Shown in pieces: positions 1 through 6,321 of a stretch of DNA of 7,512 bases. The notes below the pieces were generated by a model. The model was given only the letters and a program-made list of their open reading frames with translations. It made no database searches and had not been told where the DNA came from. The DNA lies in the NCBI GenBank assembly GCA_016181985.1, contig JACOYG010000019.1, positions 1-7,512 of the forward strand, given 5' to 3'. The translations under genes were made by a program, and so were the position numbers. The stretch is from Candidatus Nealsoniibacteriota bacterium (GTDB taxonomy: Bacteria > Patescibacteriota > Minisyncoccia > Minisyncoccales > MHMH01). Within the stretch, counting starts at the first letter, position 1, and every line of letters begins with the position of its first letter.

Positions 1-904
1 TGTAAACTGAATTGCCGACGACATCGGCGGTAATTTCAAGCGACTGAGTAATGGGCAACCCCCCGGCAATCAGCGTCGAAAGATTCTCGGCAAAACGCGA
101 AACAAGAATCATTTTCAAAAATGTTTTAATCAAAGGAATGCGCAAAGTAATTTTGTCCCTAAGTTTGCGGCCGGCGGCAGTGCCAAAATAGCGGGAAGCG
201 AAAAATGAAGCTATCGCGATCAATATAAGCAAAATCCAGCCGCGCTGCCTTAAAAAGTCAGATAAGCCGATAACAATTCTTGTCGGCAGAGGCAGGGCTT
301 GGCCGGTTTCGGTGAGGACTCTGGCCAAATTAGGAATAACAAAAAACATCATCATTAAAAGAACTCCCAGGGATACGATAAGAATCAAGGCGGGATAAAC
401 CAAGGCCCCCTTTAGTTTGGAAAAAAGATGGTATTCTCTCTCTAAATGATCGGCCAAAAAATCCAAGCTTCCAGAAAGAGTTCCGGAAGCTTCGCCTGAT
501 TTGACCATATTGATAAAAAAGGGAGAAAAAAGCTTTGGAAAACGGCTCAAGGCCTGCGAGAAAGGAGCTCCGCCCTCTATTTCATCAGAAATCATTAAGA
601 TTTTTTCTTTAAATTCCTGATTCTTCGCCTGCTCCGCCAAAGTTTTCAAAGATTGCGTCAAGGGTATCTTGGCCTTAAACATTAAAGACAGCTGCCTGGA
701 GAAAGCAACTAATTCTTTCGCGGAAACTCTGCCGAACAGCTTAATTTTCTTGGTATAAAAAGGCTTCGCCTCGGCCTCCTCCAAGGCGGTGACAAAAAGC
801 TGATACCTTTGCAAAAGATCCAGGGCGGCTTCCCTGGAAGAAGCGTCGAGAACGCCGCTTTGCGCTTCACCAGTCTTGGTTCTGGCCTGATAGTTAAATT
901 TCAT
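1..904 (-). CDS. pilC: Type IV pilus inner-membrane platform protein PilC (C-terminus missing)
   Basis: PilC/GspF-family polytopic membrane protein, the platform on which PilB and PilT act to add or remove pilin subunits. I translated 301 codons, open to the window edge; the family is usually about 400 aa, so roughly 100 residues are missing. It starts MKFNYQARTKTGE, the typical PilC opening (F-Y-A-R-xx-G). The first T2SSF domain spans about residues 65-190 (FSRQLSLMFKAKIPL, then the conserved FFINMVKSGEASGTL), ending in a hydrophobic helix at about 168-191. A second helix lies at about 222-240. The second T2SSF repeat begins at about 268 (SRFAENLSTLIAGGLPI), where the window ends. The ATG is the first Met after an in-frame TGA, 23 nt after the pilT stop. 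No Shine-Dalgarno is visible, so translation probably relies on the polycistronic mRNA. The identification is firm. Confidence 0.96.
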   Translation of the reverse strand, partial: MKFNYQARTKTGEAQSGVLDASSREAALDLLQRYQLFVTALEEAEAKPFYTKKIKLFGRVSAKELVAFSRQLSLMFKAKIPLTQSLKTLAEQAKNQEFKEKILMISDEIEGGAPFSQALSRFPKLFSPFFINMVKSGEASGTLSGSLDFLADHLEREYHLFSKLKGALVYPALILIVSLGVLLMMMFFVIPNLARVLTETGQALPLPTRIVIGLSDFLRQRGWILLILIAIASFFASRYFGTAAGRKLRDKITLRIPLIKTFLKMILVSRFAENLSTLIAGGLPITQSLEITADVVGNSVY

Positions 905-927
905 AAATCAGCGAATATCGTTGATTA

Positions 928-2001
928 TCATTGCTTAATAAGGGTCTTTAGTTCCGAAGAATTTGCAGAATGGCGTATAGCGTCCTCGAGAGAAATTTCT
1001 TTGGCTCTTACCAAAAAGGCCAAAGAACGATTCAGGGAGACCATGCCCATTTCGGCGGAAGTTTCGATAATTAAGGGAAGCTCGTGAGTTTTTCCCTCCC
1101 TAATCAGGTTGGCAACCGCCGGGTTTGAAAGCATAATCTCGCAAGCCGGTATAAGTCCCCCTTTAATTCTTGGAATCAATCTCTGGGAGATAACGCCCAA
1201 AAGAGAGGCGGATAATTGAGATCTGATTTGATTTTGCTGTTCCGGCGGGAAAGAGTCGACAATCCGATGAATGGTTTGGCTGGCAGAATTCGTATGCAGG
1301 GTGGCAAAAACCAAATGTCCCGTTTCAGCCGCCGTAATGGCCGTAGATATTGTTTCGGGGTCCCTCATTTCGCCAACCATGATGACATCGGGATCCTGAC
1401 GAAAAGTTGATTTTAAGGCTTTGGCAAAACTCAAAGTATCCTGATAAACTTCTCTCTGGTCAATAATCGCCCTGTCGTTTTCAAAAATGTATTCAATGGG
1501 GTCCTCGATGGTTATTATATGGTCCGCTCTTTGATGATTAACCTCGTCAATCAAGGCGGCCAAGGTCGTGGACTTGCCCTGACCCGACGGGCCGGTTACC
1601 AAAACAAAACCCTGCTGGGCCATGGCAAAATCATGCAAAATCGGGGGAAGGCCCAACTCTTCAATACTTCTGATTTTAGTCGGAATCAATCTGAGAGAGA
1701 GAGAAATTTTTCCTCTTTGGAAAAAAGCGTTAATCCTGAATCTTGCCTTATCGTCAAAATTATAAGAAAAATCAATCTCTTTTTCTTCCAAAAATCTGGG
1801 ATATAAGCCGTCCTTCATCAGAGATTGGGCCAAATTTTCCATATCTTCCCGGGAAAGAACCTTTTCCTTAACTAAAGTGGTTAAGTTGCCGTCAATTCTT
1901 AAAACTGGAAGATACCCTGACGATAAATGCAAATCGGAAGCCTGAGCTTTGCGAGTGAGCTCCAATAATTCTTTAAGATAATTGTTTGGATTGGAATTCA
2001 T
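928..2001 (-). CDS. pilT: Type IV pilus retraction ATPase PilT
   Basis: Cytoplasmic hexameric secretion ATPase (GspE/PilT superfamily) that drives pilus depolymerisation, 357 aa, the usual PilT length. The N-terminal PAS-like region opens with ASDLHLSSG (about 21-29) and RIDG (35-38). Walker A is GPSGQGKS (137-144). The Asp box is IEDPIEY (165-171), Walker B is DPDVIMVGEMRD (203-214, Glu211), and the His box is TGHLVFATLHTN (228-239). The C-terminal PilT signature is present as AVANLIREGK (295-304), where well-studied PilTs have AIRNLIRE; the third-position Arg is Ala. Walker A also differs from the common GPTGSGKS, but GxxGxGKS is intact. There are no zinc-binding cysteine pairs, which separates it from PilB. 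It lies 12 nt after pilB and 23 nt before pilC, so it is cotranscribed. The stop is TGA followed immediately by TAA. No Shine-Dalgarno; the leader is A-rich. Confidence 0.97.
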   Translation of the reverse strand: MNSNPNNYLKELLELTRKAQASDLHLSSGYLPVLRIDGNLTTLVKEKVLSREDMENLAQSLMKDGLYPRFLEEKEIDFSYNFDDKARFRINAFFQRGKISLSLRLIPTKIRSIEELGLPPILHDFAMAQQGFVLVTGPSGQGKSTTLAALIDEVNHQRADHIITIEDPIEYIFENDRAIIDQREVYQDTLSFAKALKSTFRQDPDVIMVGEMRDPETISTAITAAETGHLVFATLHTNSASQTIHRIVDSFPPEQQNQIRSQLSASLLGVISQRLIPRIKGGLIPACEIMLSNPAVANLIREGKTHELPLIIETSAEMGMVSLNRSLAFLVRAKEISLEDAIRHSANSSELKTLIKQ

Positions 2002-2013
2002 GTTTTTTTATAA

Positions 2014-3744
2014 TTATTTTTCTTCGGCGGCTCTTAAAACTTCTTCTATGGAAGTAACGCCTTCCAGCGCTTTTAATATACCATCTTGCTTCATTGTTAT
2101 CATCCCCTGCCTGAAGGCCTCTTCTTTTATTCTCGGTTCGGTGGGTTCTTTTAAAACTATTTCCGACAACTCGGGGGTCATTTCCAAAATTTCGTAAAGG
2201 CCGATCCTGCCCGAATATCCTTCGGAATTGCACTTCTTGCAGCCAACCGGCTCATAAACTTTAAGGAATTTAGCCAAGGCCGCGGCTTCTTTCTTCATCA
2301 AAGGAGGCAGATTTTCCAATTCTCCGGCAATCATTTCTTTTATTTTCGGATTGGGCGATGTCGCTTTCTTGCAGTGCTGGCAAAGCTTTCTCACCAGCCT
2401 TTGAGCGATGCAAACGCTTAAACTTGGCGGCAGCAAGAAAGGAGCCACTCCCAAGTCGATTAATCTTGGTATGACGCCCAAAGCATTGTTGGTATGTAAA
2501 GTTGATAAGACGAGGTGGCCGGTTAATGACGCCTGAGCGGCTAAAACGGCCGTTTCCTGGTCTCTGATCTCTCCCACCATTATTATATCGGGGTCTTGCC
2601 TAAGTATATGCCTGAGGCCGGTTGAAAAGGTGTAGCCGATTTCCTGTTTCACCTGCGACTGATTAACGCCTTCTATGAAATACTCTATGGGGTCTTCTAA
2701 GGTGATGATATTAACACCCTCCTGATTTAAAATATGTAAAACGGCATACAGGGTCGTTGTCTTGCCGGATCCGGTCGGCCCGGTGACCAAAATCATGCCG
2801 TAAGGTTTGGCGATGGCTTTTTTGAGAATTTCAAAATTTCTTCTTTCCAGGCCCAGCGCTTCAAAAGACAGGGAACTTTCCTGCGGATCCAAAACTCTCA
2901 AAACAACCTTTTCTCCCAGAGCCGTGGGAAAAGTGGAAACCCTGAAATCAACATTCTTTTCGCCGACGGTGATGCCAAACCTCCCGTCTTGAGGAAGCCT
3001 TGTTTCGTCTATTTTCAAATTAGATAAAATTTTAATCCTGGCCGCTATGGCGGGATGGATTTTAAGCGGCAGAAAAAGACTGGCATGTAAAATTCCGTCC
3101 AGCCGAAATCTTATTTTCAGATCTTTCTTGGTTGGTTCAATATGAATATCGGAAGCCTTGCCTTCTACGGCATGCCTTAAAATAACCGCCACCATTTTTG
3201 TCACGGGGGCTTCTTCGGCCATTCTTTGAAATTCTTCTTTTCCCACCGGAATATTTCCGGCTTCTCCCGTTCCCATCTCCACCTCCAATTCTTCCAAGGC
3301 CTTGGTTACCTCTTTTTTAAGGGACTTGTATTGTTTAGAAAGATTCTCAAAAACGGTCGGAGTGATTAAAAAAATATTGTAATCAAGCTTATGCTGGCGA
3401 AACAGAAATTTCAGAGCCTCTTGGGCCTTAAGATCTTCCGGATAAACCATGCCGACTTCCACCAAGTTGTCCCTTCTCTCAAGAGAAATCATTTTATAAT
3501 ACTGAGCCGAATCGTAAGGAATCAACTCTAAAATTTTCAAAGGAATATCTTCGGTGATAGACATCTTCAGGGGAATTTTCAAATTTTTACTTTTAAAATC
3601 AAATAAAGGCGCCTCGGCTAAAATGCCTTTCTCTAAAATAATCTCCTCTTCTTTCTTGCCGGAAATTTTAACTTCATATTCCAGTTGGCCGGCCTTCTCT
3701 TTATTGATTACTGATTGTTTGACTAAGTATTCTATTAAAGTCAT
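2014..3744 (-). CDS. pilB: Type IV pilus extension ATPase PilB
   Basis: Cytoplasmic GspE-family ATPase that powers pilin polymerisation, 576 aa, close to usual PilB size. The N-terminal MshEN/T2SSE_N-type region covers about 1-150, with a VGMVYPEDLKAQEALKFL stretch typical of its second lobe. It is followed by an acidic linker and the ASDIHIEP motif (197-204) with RLDG (214-217). Walker A is GPTGSGKT (322-329), the Asp box ITLEDP (347-352), Walker B DPDIIMVGEIRD (384-395, Glu392), and the His box TGHLVLSTLHTN (408-419). Two cysteine pairs (Cys455/458 and Cys502/505) form the zinc-binding tetracysteine module found in PilB/GspE and absent from PilT, so this copy is the extension motor. The ATG is 6 nt downstream of a 42-nt palindrome, with no Shine-Dalgarno at normal spacing. 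The nearest purine-rich stretch (GAGAGG) is about 20 nt upstream, inside the hairpin. Confidence 0.97.
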   Translation of the reverse strand: MTLIEYLVKQSVINKEKAGQLEYEVKISGKKEEEIILEKGILAEAPLFDFKSKNLKIPLKMSITEDIPLKILELIPYDSAQYYKMISLERRDNLVEVGMVYPEDLKAQEALKFLFRQHKLDYNIFLITPTVFENLSKQYKSLKKEVTKALEELEVEMGTGEAGNIPVGKEEFQRMAEEAPVTKMVAVILRHAVEGKASDIHIEPTKKDLKIRFRLDGILHASLFLPLKIHPAIAARIKILSNLKIDETRLPQDGRFGITVGEKNVDFRVSTFPTALGEKVVLRVLDPQESSLSFEALGLERRNFEILKKAIAKPYGMILVTGPTGSGKTTTLYAVLHILNQEGVNIITLEDPIEYFIEGVNQSQVKQEIGYTFSTGLRHILRQDPDIIMVGEIRDQETAVLAAQASLTGHLVLSTLHTNNALGVIPRLIDLGVAPFLLPPSLSVCIAQRLVRKLCQHCKKATSPNPKIKEMIAGELENLPPLMKKEAAALAKFLKVYEPVGCKKCNSEGYSGRIGLYEILEMTPELSEIVLKEPTEPRIKEEAFRQGMITMKQDGILKALEGVTSIEEVLRAAEEK

Positions 3745-3750
3745 ACTAAG

Positions 3751-3792
3751 GATTTACGAAATCCTCTCAAATTTGAGTGGATTTCGTAAATC
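3751..3792. repeat. 42-nt near-perfect palindrome in front of pilB
   Basis: Arms gatttacgaaatcc (3751-3764) and ggatttcgtaaatc (3779-3792) are exact reverse complements. Between them, ctcaaatttgag (3766-3777) is itself palindromic, and only the T at 3765 against T at 3778 is unpaired. The result is a 20-bp hairpin with one mismatch, centred on 3771/3772. It fills nearly all of the 57-nt gap between the PilP-like gene and pilB. Neither strand has a T-run directly after the stem, so an intrinsic terminator is unlikely. Possible roles are an RNA-stability or processing element setting pilB-pilT-pilC dosage, a structure affecting pilB initiation, or a dispersed REP/MITE-like intergenic element. 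No second copy is visible in this window. Confidence 0.9.
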
Positions 3793-3801
3793 AATTAAAT
3801 T

Positions 3802-4086
3802 TTAATACGGCGTAAATGGATTTTTTCTTCCTAGGTCTCCCTTAAGGGGGGTGATTTCTTCAAACGGCTTCAAAGATTCGGCGCGAAGATTATCCAGCGC
3901 CTGCCAGTCTATTTCTATCTTTGGGACAGCGTAAACCGCCACGGGCGACGATGAAAGCTGCGGGGTTCCTCCTTTTTTCCCAAAAAATCCGAGCCAAACA
4001 ACCAAAAGCACGGCAAAAATTATTGCAGCTAACGCCAAAAGAAGGTATCTTTGCTTTTTCCTGTCTTGGGTGATTGTTATTGCCAT
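3802..4086 (-). CDS. Small single-helix pilus assembly protein, PilP-like C-terminal motif
   Basis: A 94-aa protein with a short basic N-terminus (residues 1-14, containing RKKQR), one strong transmembrane helix (about 14-35), a Ser/Pro/Gly-rich spacer, and an outward-facing tail ending in GRKNPFTPY (86-94). It sits between pilO and pilB, where pilP occurs in Gram-negative operons. PilP proteins carry a related G-R-R-D-P-F-type motif, so I infer a shortened functional counterpart without the lipoprotein signal or the secretin-binding beta domain. That would suit a cell without a PilQ secretin. No lipobox cysteine is present; the protein has no cysteine at all. Its ATG lies one nucleotide after the pilO stop, so translational coupling is likely. 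The family link rests on position plus a short motif and is uncertain; the gene itself is well supported. Confidence 0.85.
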   Translation of the reverse strand: MAITITQDRKKQRYLLLALAAIIFAVLLVVWLGFFGKKGGTPQLSSSPVAVYAVPKIEIDWQALDNLRAESLKPFEEITPLKGDLGRKNPFTPY

Positions 4087-4087
4087 G

Positions 4088-4591
4088 CTAGTAGTTGTAA
4101 GTTGATATTCCTAAATTAAAAATAAACTTGCCTTTGGAAAATGAAAAATTGATGCTTCCAACTTTAAAAAACCTGGCTGAATTCTCAATGGCGGAGAGAA
4201 AATTCTTAAAGGAAGAGTAATCCCCCGCCAGCTGTAGACGGATGCTTATTTCTTTAACTTTATTGCCCGCAACTCCCTCAAAAGTTAAATTTTCCATAAT
4301 CAAACCGGTATCTCCGGCGGTGGTTTGCAGATAATTGAATAAAACCGGTATGGAAAAGTCGTTTGGAACGGCCGAATCTATTTTGGCCAAAACATCCTGA
4401 TATTTTTCCAATTCTCCCCAAATTTCCTGAATTTTAGAATAATAAGCGGTCTTGGAATTAAGCTCTTCTTCTTTTTGCGCCAATACCGATTGAGTGTAGA
4501 CAAAATCCTGATATTTCGGCAAAACCAAAGTAAACCCGCCGACTAGGGCGGCTGCGAACATTAAGACAATAATGATTAAGCGAGTTGGCAT
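4088..4591 (-). CDS. pilO: PilO-like type IV pilus alignment protein
   Basis: Bitopic membrane protein of 167 aa, predicted partner of PilN in the complex linking PilM to the outer parts of the machine. It has a very short cytoplasmic start, one transmembrane helix (about 4-24), a coiled-coil stretch (about 28-72) and a C-terminal ferredoxin-like domain. The clearest PilO hallmark is DYSSFKNFLSAIENSARFF (124-142), which matches the family pattern of a beta strand followed by 'Y..+..Fl..iE...R'. The upstream NYLQTTAGDTGLIMENL (86-102) is also PilO-like. Its ATG follows the pilN stop by 3 nt and its stop precedes the next ATG by 1 nt, so it is in the middle of a tightly coupled operon. No Shine-Dalgarno is visible. 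Family assignment combines motif, topology and gene order. Confidence 0.88.
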   Translation of the reverse strand: MPTRLIIIVLMFAAALVGGFTLVLPKYQDFVYTQSVLAQKEEELNSKTAYYSKIQEIWGELEKYQDVLAKIDSAVPNDFSIPVLFNYLQTTAGDTGLIMENLTFEGVAGNKVKEISIRLQLAGDYSSFKNFLSAIENSARFFKVGSINFSFSKGKFIFNLGISTYNY

Positions 4592-4594
4592 ATA

Positions 4595-5131
4595 TTATTT
4601 TGAAGCTTCCAGAATCTTTGGCGTAAAATTGACGGTTAAATAAAAATCAACTTCCCCATTCTTGCCGAGGGAAACCTTGGATAAATCCAGACTCTTTATG
4701 AGATCTTTTTGGCTCTTTAGAAAAACTACTTGCTGTTCCAATGTTTTAAAATTAACTGTTTTGCCCGAAGCCGCGGCCTTAATTTCCGCGGGATTAAAAT
4801 CAAAAGAGGAAAACCAAACTTGCGGATGGGTTAAACTTTCAAAATTATTGAAAAATTCGGCCGATTTATTTCTGGCAGACGACAAATTTTTGTAAGTTTT
4901 AATTTTATCTTCTGATTCAAAGACCTTTCTTTCTATATTTCTGTCTTCTCTGGTGCCTATTTTAATAATGCCCGCTTCCAAGTCCTGCATTTTCAATAAA
5001 GCTGCGGCTTGAGACCTGATTAAAATCACATAACCGAAAACTACGGCTAACAACAAAGAACCGGCAATGAAAAAATAAATATTTTTCAAGGTCGTTTCTT
5101 TGGCTATTCTTTTTGGTATGATTTCAACCAT
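4595..5131 (-). CDS. pilN: PilN-like type IV pilus assembly protein
   Basis: Bitopic membrane protein of 178 aa in the PilN position directly after pilM. A short N-terminal cytoplasmic segment (MVEIIPKRIAKETTLKN) precedes one transmembrane helix (about 18-38), then a helical/coiled linker (about 40-95) and a mixed alpha/beta C-terminal domain (about 100-172). In studied systems PilM grips the PilN cytoplasmic tail through an I-N-L-L-P motif. Here V-E-I-I-P (2-6) occupies that place and is a plausible equivalent, lacking the Asn. Overall sequence similarity to known PilN is low by eye, so the name rests mainly on topology, the N-terminal motif and gene order. A 78-nt repeat-filled gap separates it from pilM, the widest gap in the operon. 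No Shine-Dalgarno precedes the ATG. Confidence 0.85.
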   Translation of the reverse strand: MVEIIPKRIAKETTLKNIYFFIAGSLLLAVVFGYVILIRSQAAALLKMQDLEAGIIKIGTREDRNIERKVFESEDKIKTYKNLSSARNKSAEFFNNFESLTHPQVWFSSFDFNPAEIKAAASGKTVNFKTLEQQVVFLKSQKDLIKSLDLSKVSLGKNGEVDFYLTVNFTPKILEASK

Positions 5132-5141
5132 AATTAGTTAA

Positions 5142-5205
5142 TTAGCGTCTAGCGTCTTAGCGTCTAGCGTCTAGTTGACTAAACGCTGATTCACTAAACG
5201 CTAAA
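5142..5205. repeat. Cluster of short direct and inverted repeats between pilM and pilN
   Basis: On the + strand the 15-mer tagcgtctagcgtct occurs twice in perfect tandem (5143-5157, 5158-5172), giving four copies of TAGCGTC. Two copies of actaaacgct follow (5178-5187, 5193-5202), also 15 nt apart and in roughly inverted orientation. In the pilus mRNA, AGCGUUUAGU (5187-5178) can pair with ACUAGACGCU (5175-5166) across a 2-nt spacer with a single G-U wobble. The outer UUAGCGUUUAG (from 5204) can pair with CUAGACGCUAA (ending 5142). Alternative pairings are possible because the unit is repeated. No T-run follows, so it does not look like a terminator. It may be an intergenic repeat element or an mRNA structure between pilM and pilN. 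Confidence 0.85.
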
Positions 5206-5209
5206 ATTA

Positions 5210-6286
5210 CTATTCTAGCCCTCTCATCGCCGCCCCTACTGCTACCGCGTAAGCGGGGCCGATTTCCTTTAAAACATCGTTTAGAATGGGCGGATAAAAA
5301 AGATCGGAAAAGGGGTTGGCAATTTCCGCCGGTATCCCCGCGGTCTCTGAAAAATAATCGGCCAAACCCGGCAAAAGAGCCGTCCCGCCCGCTAAAATAA
5401 TTTTTTGCGGTCTCTTGCCTTCCTGCGAATAAAAATTTTGGGATATTTTCTTTATTTCGCTTGCAATCAAGTCAATCATCGGCAGAATGGCTTCCCTGAC
5501 GGACGCGTTGTTTGACCGCAAAAGACCCTGCTCTTTTTTTACTTTTTCAGCTTCGGCCATTTCCAGATTAAGGCCCTTGGATATTAAATTGGTAAAATCA
5601 TTTCCCGAGGTATCAAAGCTGTGAGAAATTTTCACAAGCCCCAAATCAATGATGCTGATAGTGGTGGATCTTGCGCCGAGATCAATAAGCATTACCGTGT
5701 CTTTTTTACCGTTGTTAATAGCTCTGGCTAAGCTGAAGACTTCCGCTTCCAAGGCGACTACGTTCAATTTGGCAAGCTTAGCTATTTCCTGATATTGGTT
5801 GATTACCTCGTTGGGCACAGCCACTAAGAGCACGCTGAAATCGCTGAGCTTATGATTAATCGTCTTTTGGCTGATAATTTGCCAGTCAAGAACTACTTCA
5901 GATAGGGGCAATGGTATGTGCTGGCGAGCTTCATATTGAATGGCCTGAGGCAATTCTTCTTTTGACATTGACGGCAGGCGGAAGGCGGTAAAAAAAGTGG
6001 AAAAATCCGGGATCGAAAAATAAACATCTTTAGTCTCAATTTTTGCCTCCGTTAAAATAGCCGTGATGGATTTAACCACATCCGGGTTGGATACGGTTAA
6101 GGTGCTTTTTTCAAAAGTCCTGAATGGTTTGTCAAAAAGAGAAACGGCTTCCATTTCTCCGTAATTGTCCAGCTTTCTGCGCTTTCCGTGCTGGGACAAC
6201 TCCACAATTTTAATAAACGAGGTGCCAATATCTACCCCCAAACATTTCTTTGGACCGACCCTGATGCCGAAAAAATCGCTAGCCAT
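5210..6286 (-). CDS. pilM: Type IV pilus assembly protein PilM (actin-like ATPase)
   Basis: Cytoplasmic actin/FtsA-like nucleotide-binding protein that docks onto PilN and is thought to link the ATPases to the membrane complex. From the ATG at 6286 it is 358 aa, normal for PilM. Phosphate-1 loop CLGVDIGTSFIKIVEL is at about 15-30, phosphate-2 VMLIDLGARSTTISI at about 198-212, and the adenosine motif KIILAGGTALLPGL at about 295-308. The family segment LPQAIQYEARQHIPLPLSEV (about 112-131) is clear. A GTG two codons upstream (6292) is in frame, but it sits directly against a TATAAT box (6298-6293). The transcript is expected to begin at about 6286, so I chose the ATG. The gene starts 20 nt after the hpf stop and appears to be the first gene of the pilus operon, with its own promoter. 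Confidence 0.96.
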   Translation of the reverse strand: MASDFFGIRVGPKKCLGVDIGTSFIKIVELSQHGKRRKLDNYGEMEAVSLFDKPFRTFEKSTLTVSNPDVVKSITAILTEAKIETKDVYFSIPDFSTFFTAFRLPSMSKEELPQAIQYEARQHIPLPLSEVVLDWQIISQKTINHKLSDFSVLLVAVPNEVINQYQEIAKLAKLNVVALEAEVFSLARAINNGKKDTVMLIDLGARSTTISIIDLGLVKISHSFDTSGNDFTNLISKGLNLEMAEAEKVKKEQGLLRSNNASVREAILPMIDLIASEIKKISQNFYSQEGKRPQKIILAGGTALLPGLADYFSETAGIPAEIANPFSDLFYPPILNDVLKEIGPAYAVAVGAAMRGLE

Positions 6287-6292
6287 TATCAC

Positions 6293-6321
6293 ATTATATC
6301 ATTGCCCTACTTATCGTGCAA
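6293..6321 (-). promoter_or_regulatory. Promoter of pilM and the pilus operon
   Basis: Minus-strand -35 TTGCAC (6321-6316), 17-nt spacer, then extended -10 TG-A-TATAAT (TG at 6301-6300, perfect TATAAT at 6298-6293). The last T of the -10 lies 6 nt before the ATG at 6286, so the expected transcription start coincides with the A of that ATG, predicting a leaderless mRNA. The -35 overlaps the final codons of hpf. This is a sequence match, not a mapped start. Confidence 0.68.

Noticed and set aside
928..930. TGA read as glycine (code 25)
   Set aside because: pilT ends TGA-TAA, so read-through would add only one residue. No in-frame TGA occurs within any of the genes, whereas code-25 genomes use it often.
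809..1087. 92-codon open frame on the + strand
   Set aside because: It lies opposite the pilT end and pilC start, which have full family motifs; its translation shows no domain and no promoter precedes it.
2002..2012. TATAAA near the pilT start as a promoter
   Set aside because: It ends only 5 nt before the ATG, lacks the final T and the TG extension, and has no -35 at 17 nt; it is better explained as the A-rich leader between tightly packed genes.
1973..2233. 86-codon minus-strand frame overlapping the pilB end
   Set aside because: Out of frame with pilB, Arg-rich and without family features, while the pilB reading frame is continuous through to its conserved C-terminus.
3751..3792. Palindrome before pilB as an intrinsic terminator
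   Set aside because: No T-run follows the stem in either direction, and terminating here would cut off pilB, pilT and pilC, for which no clear promoter is visible downstream of it.
5142..5205. Repeat cluster as a CRISPR array
   Set aside because: Units are 7-15 nt, directly abutting and without unique spacers, and no cas gene is present.
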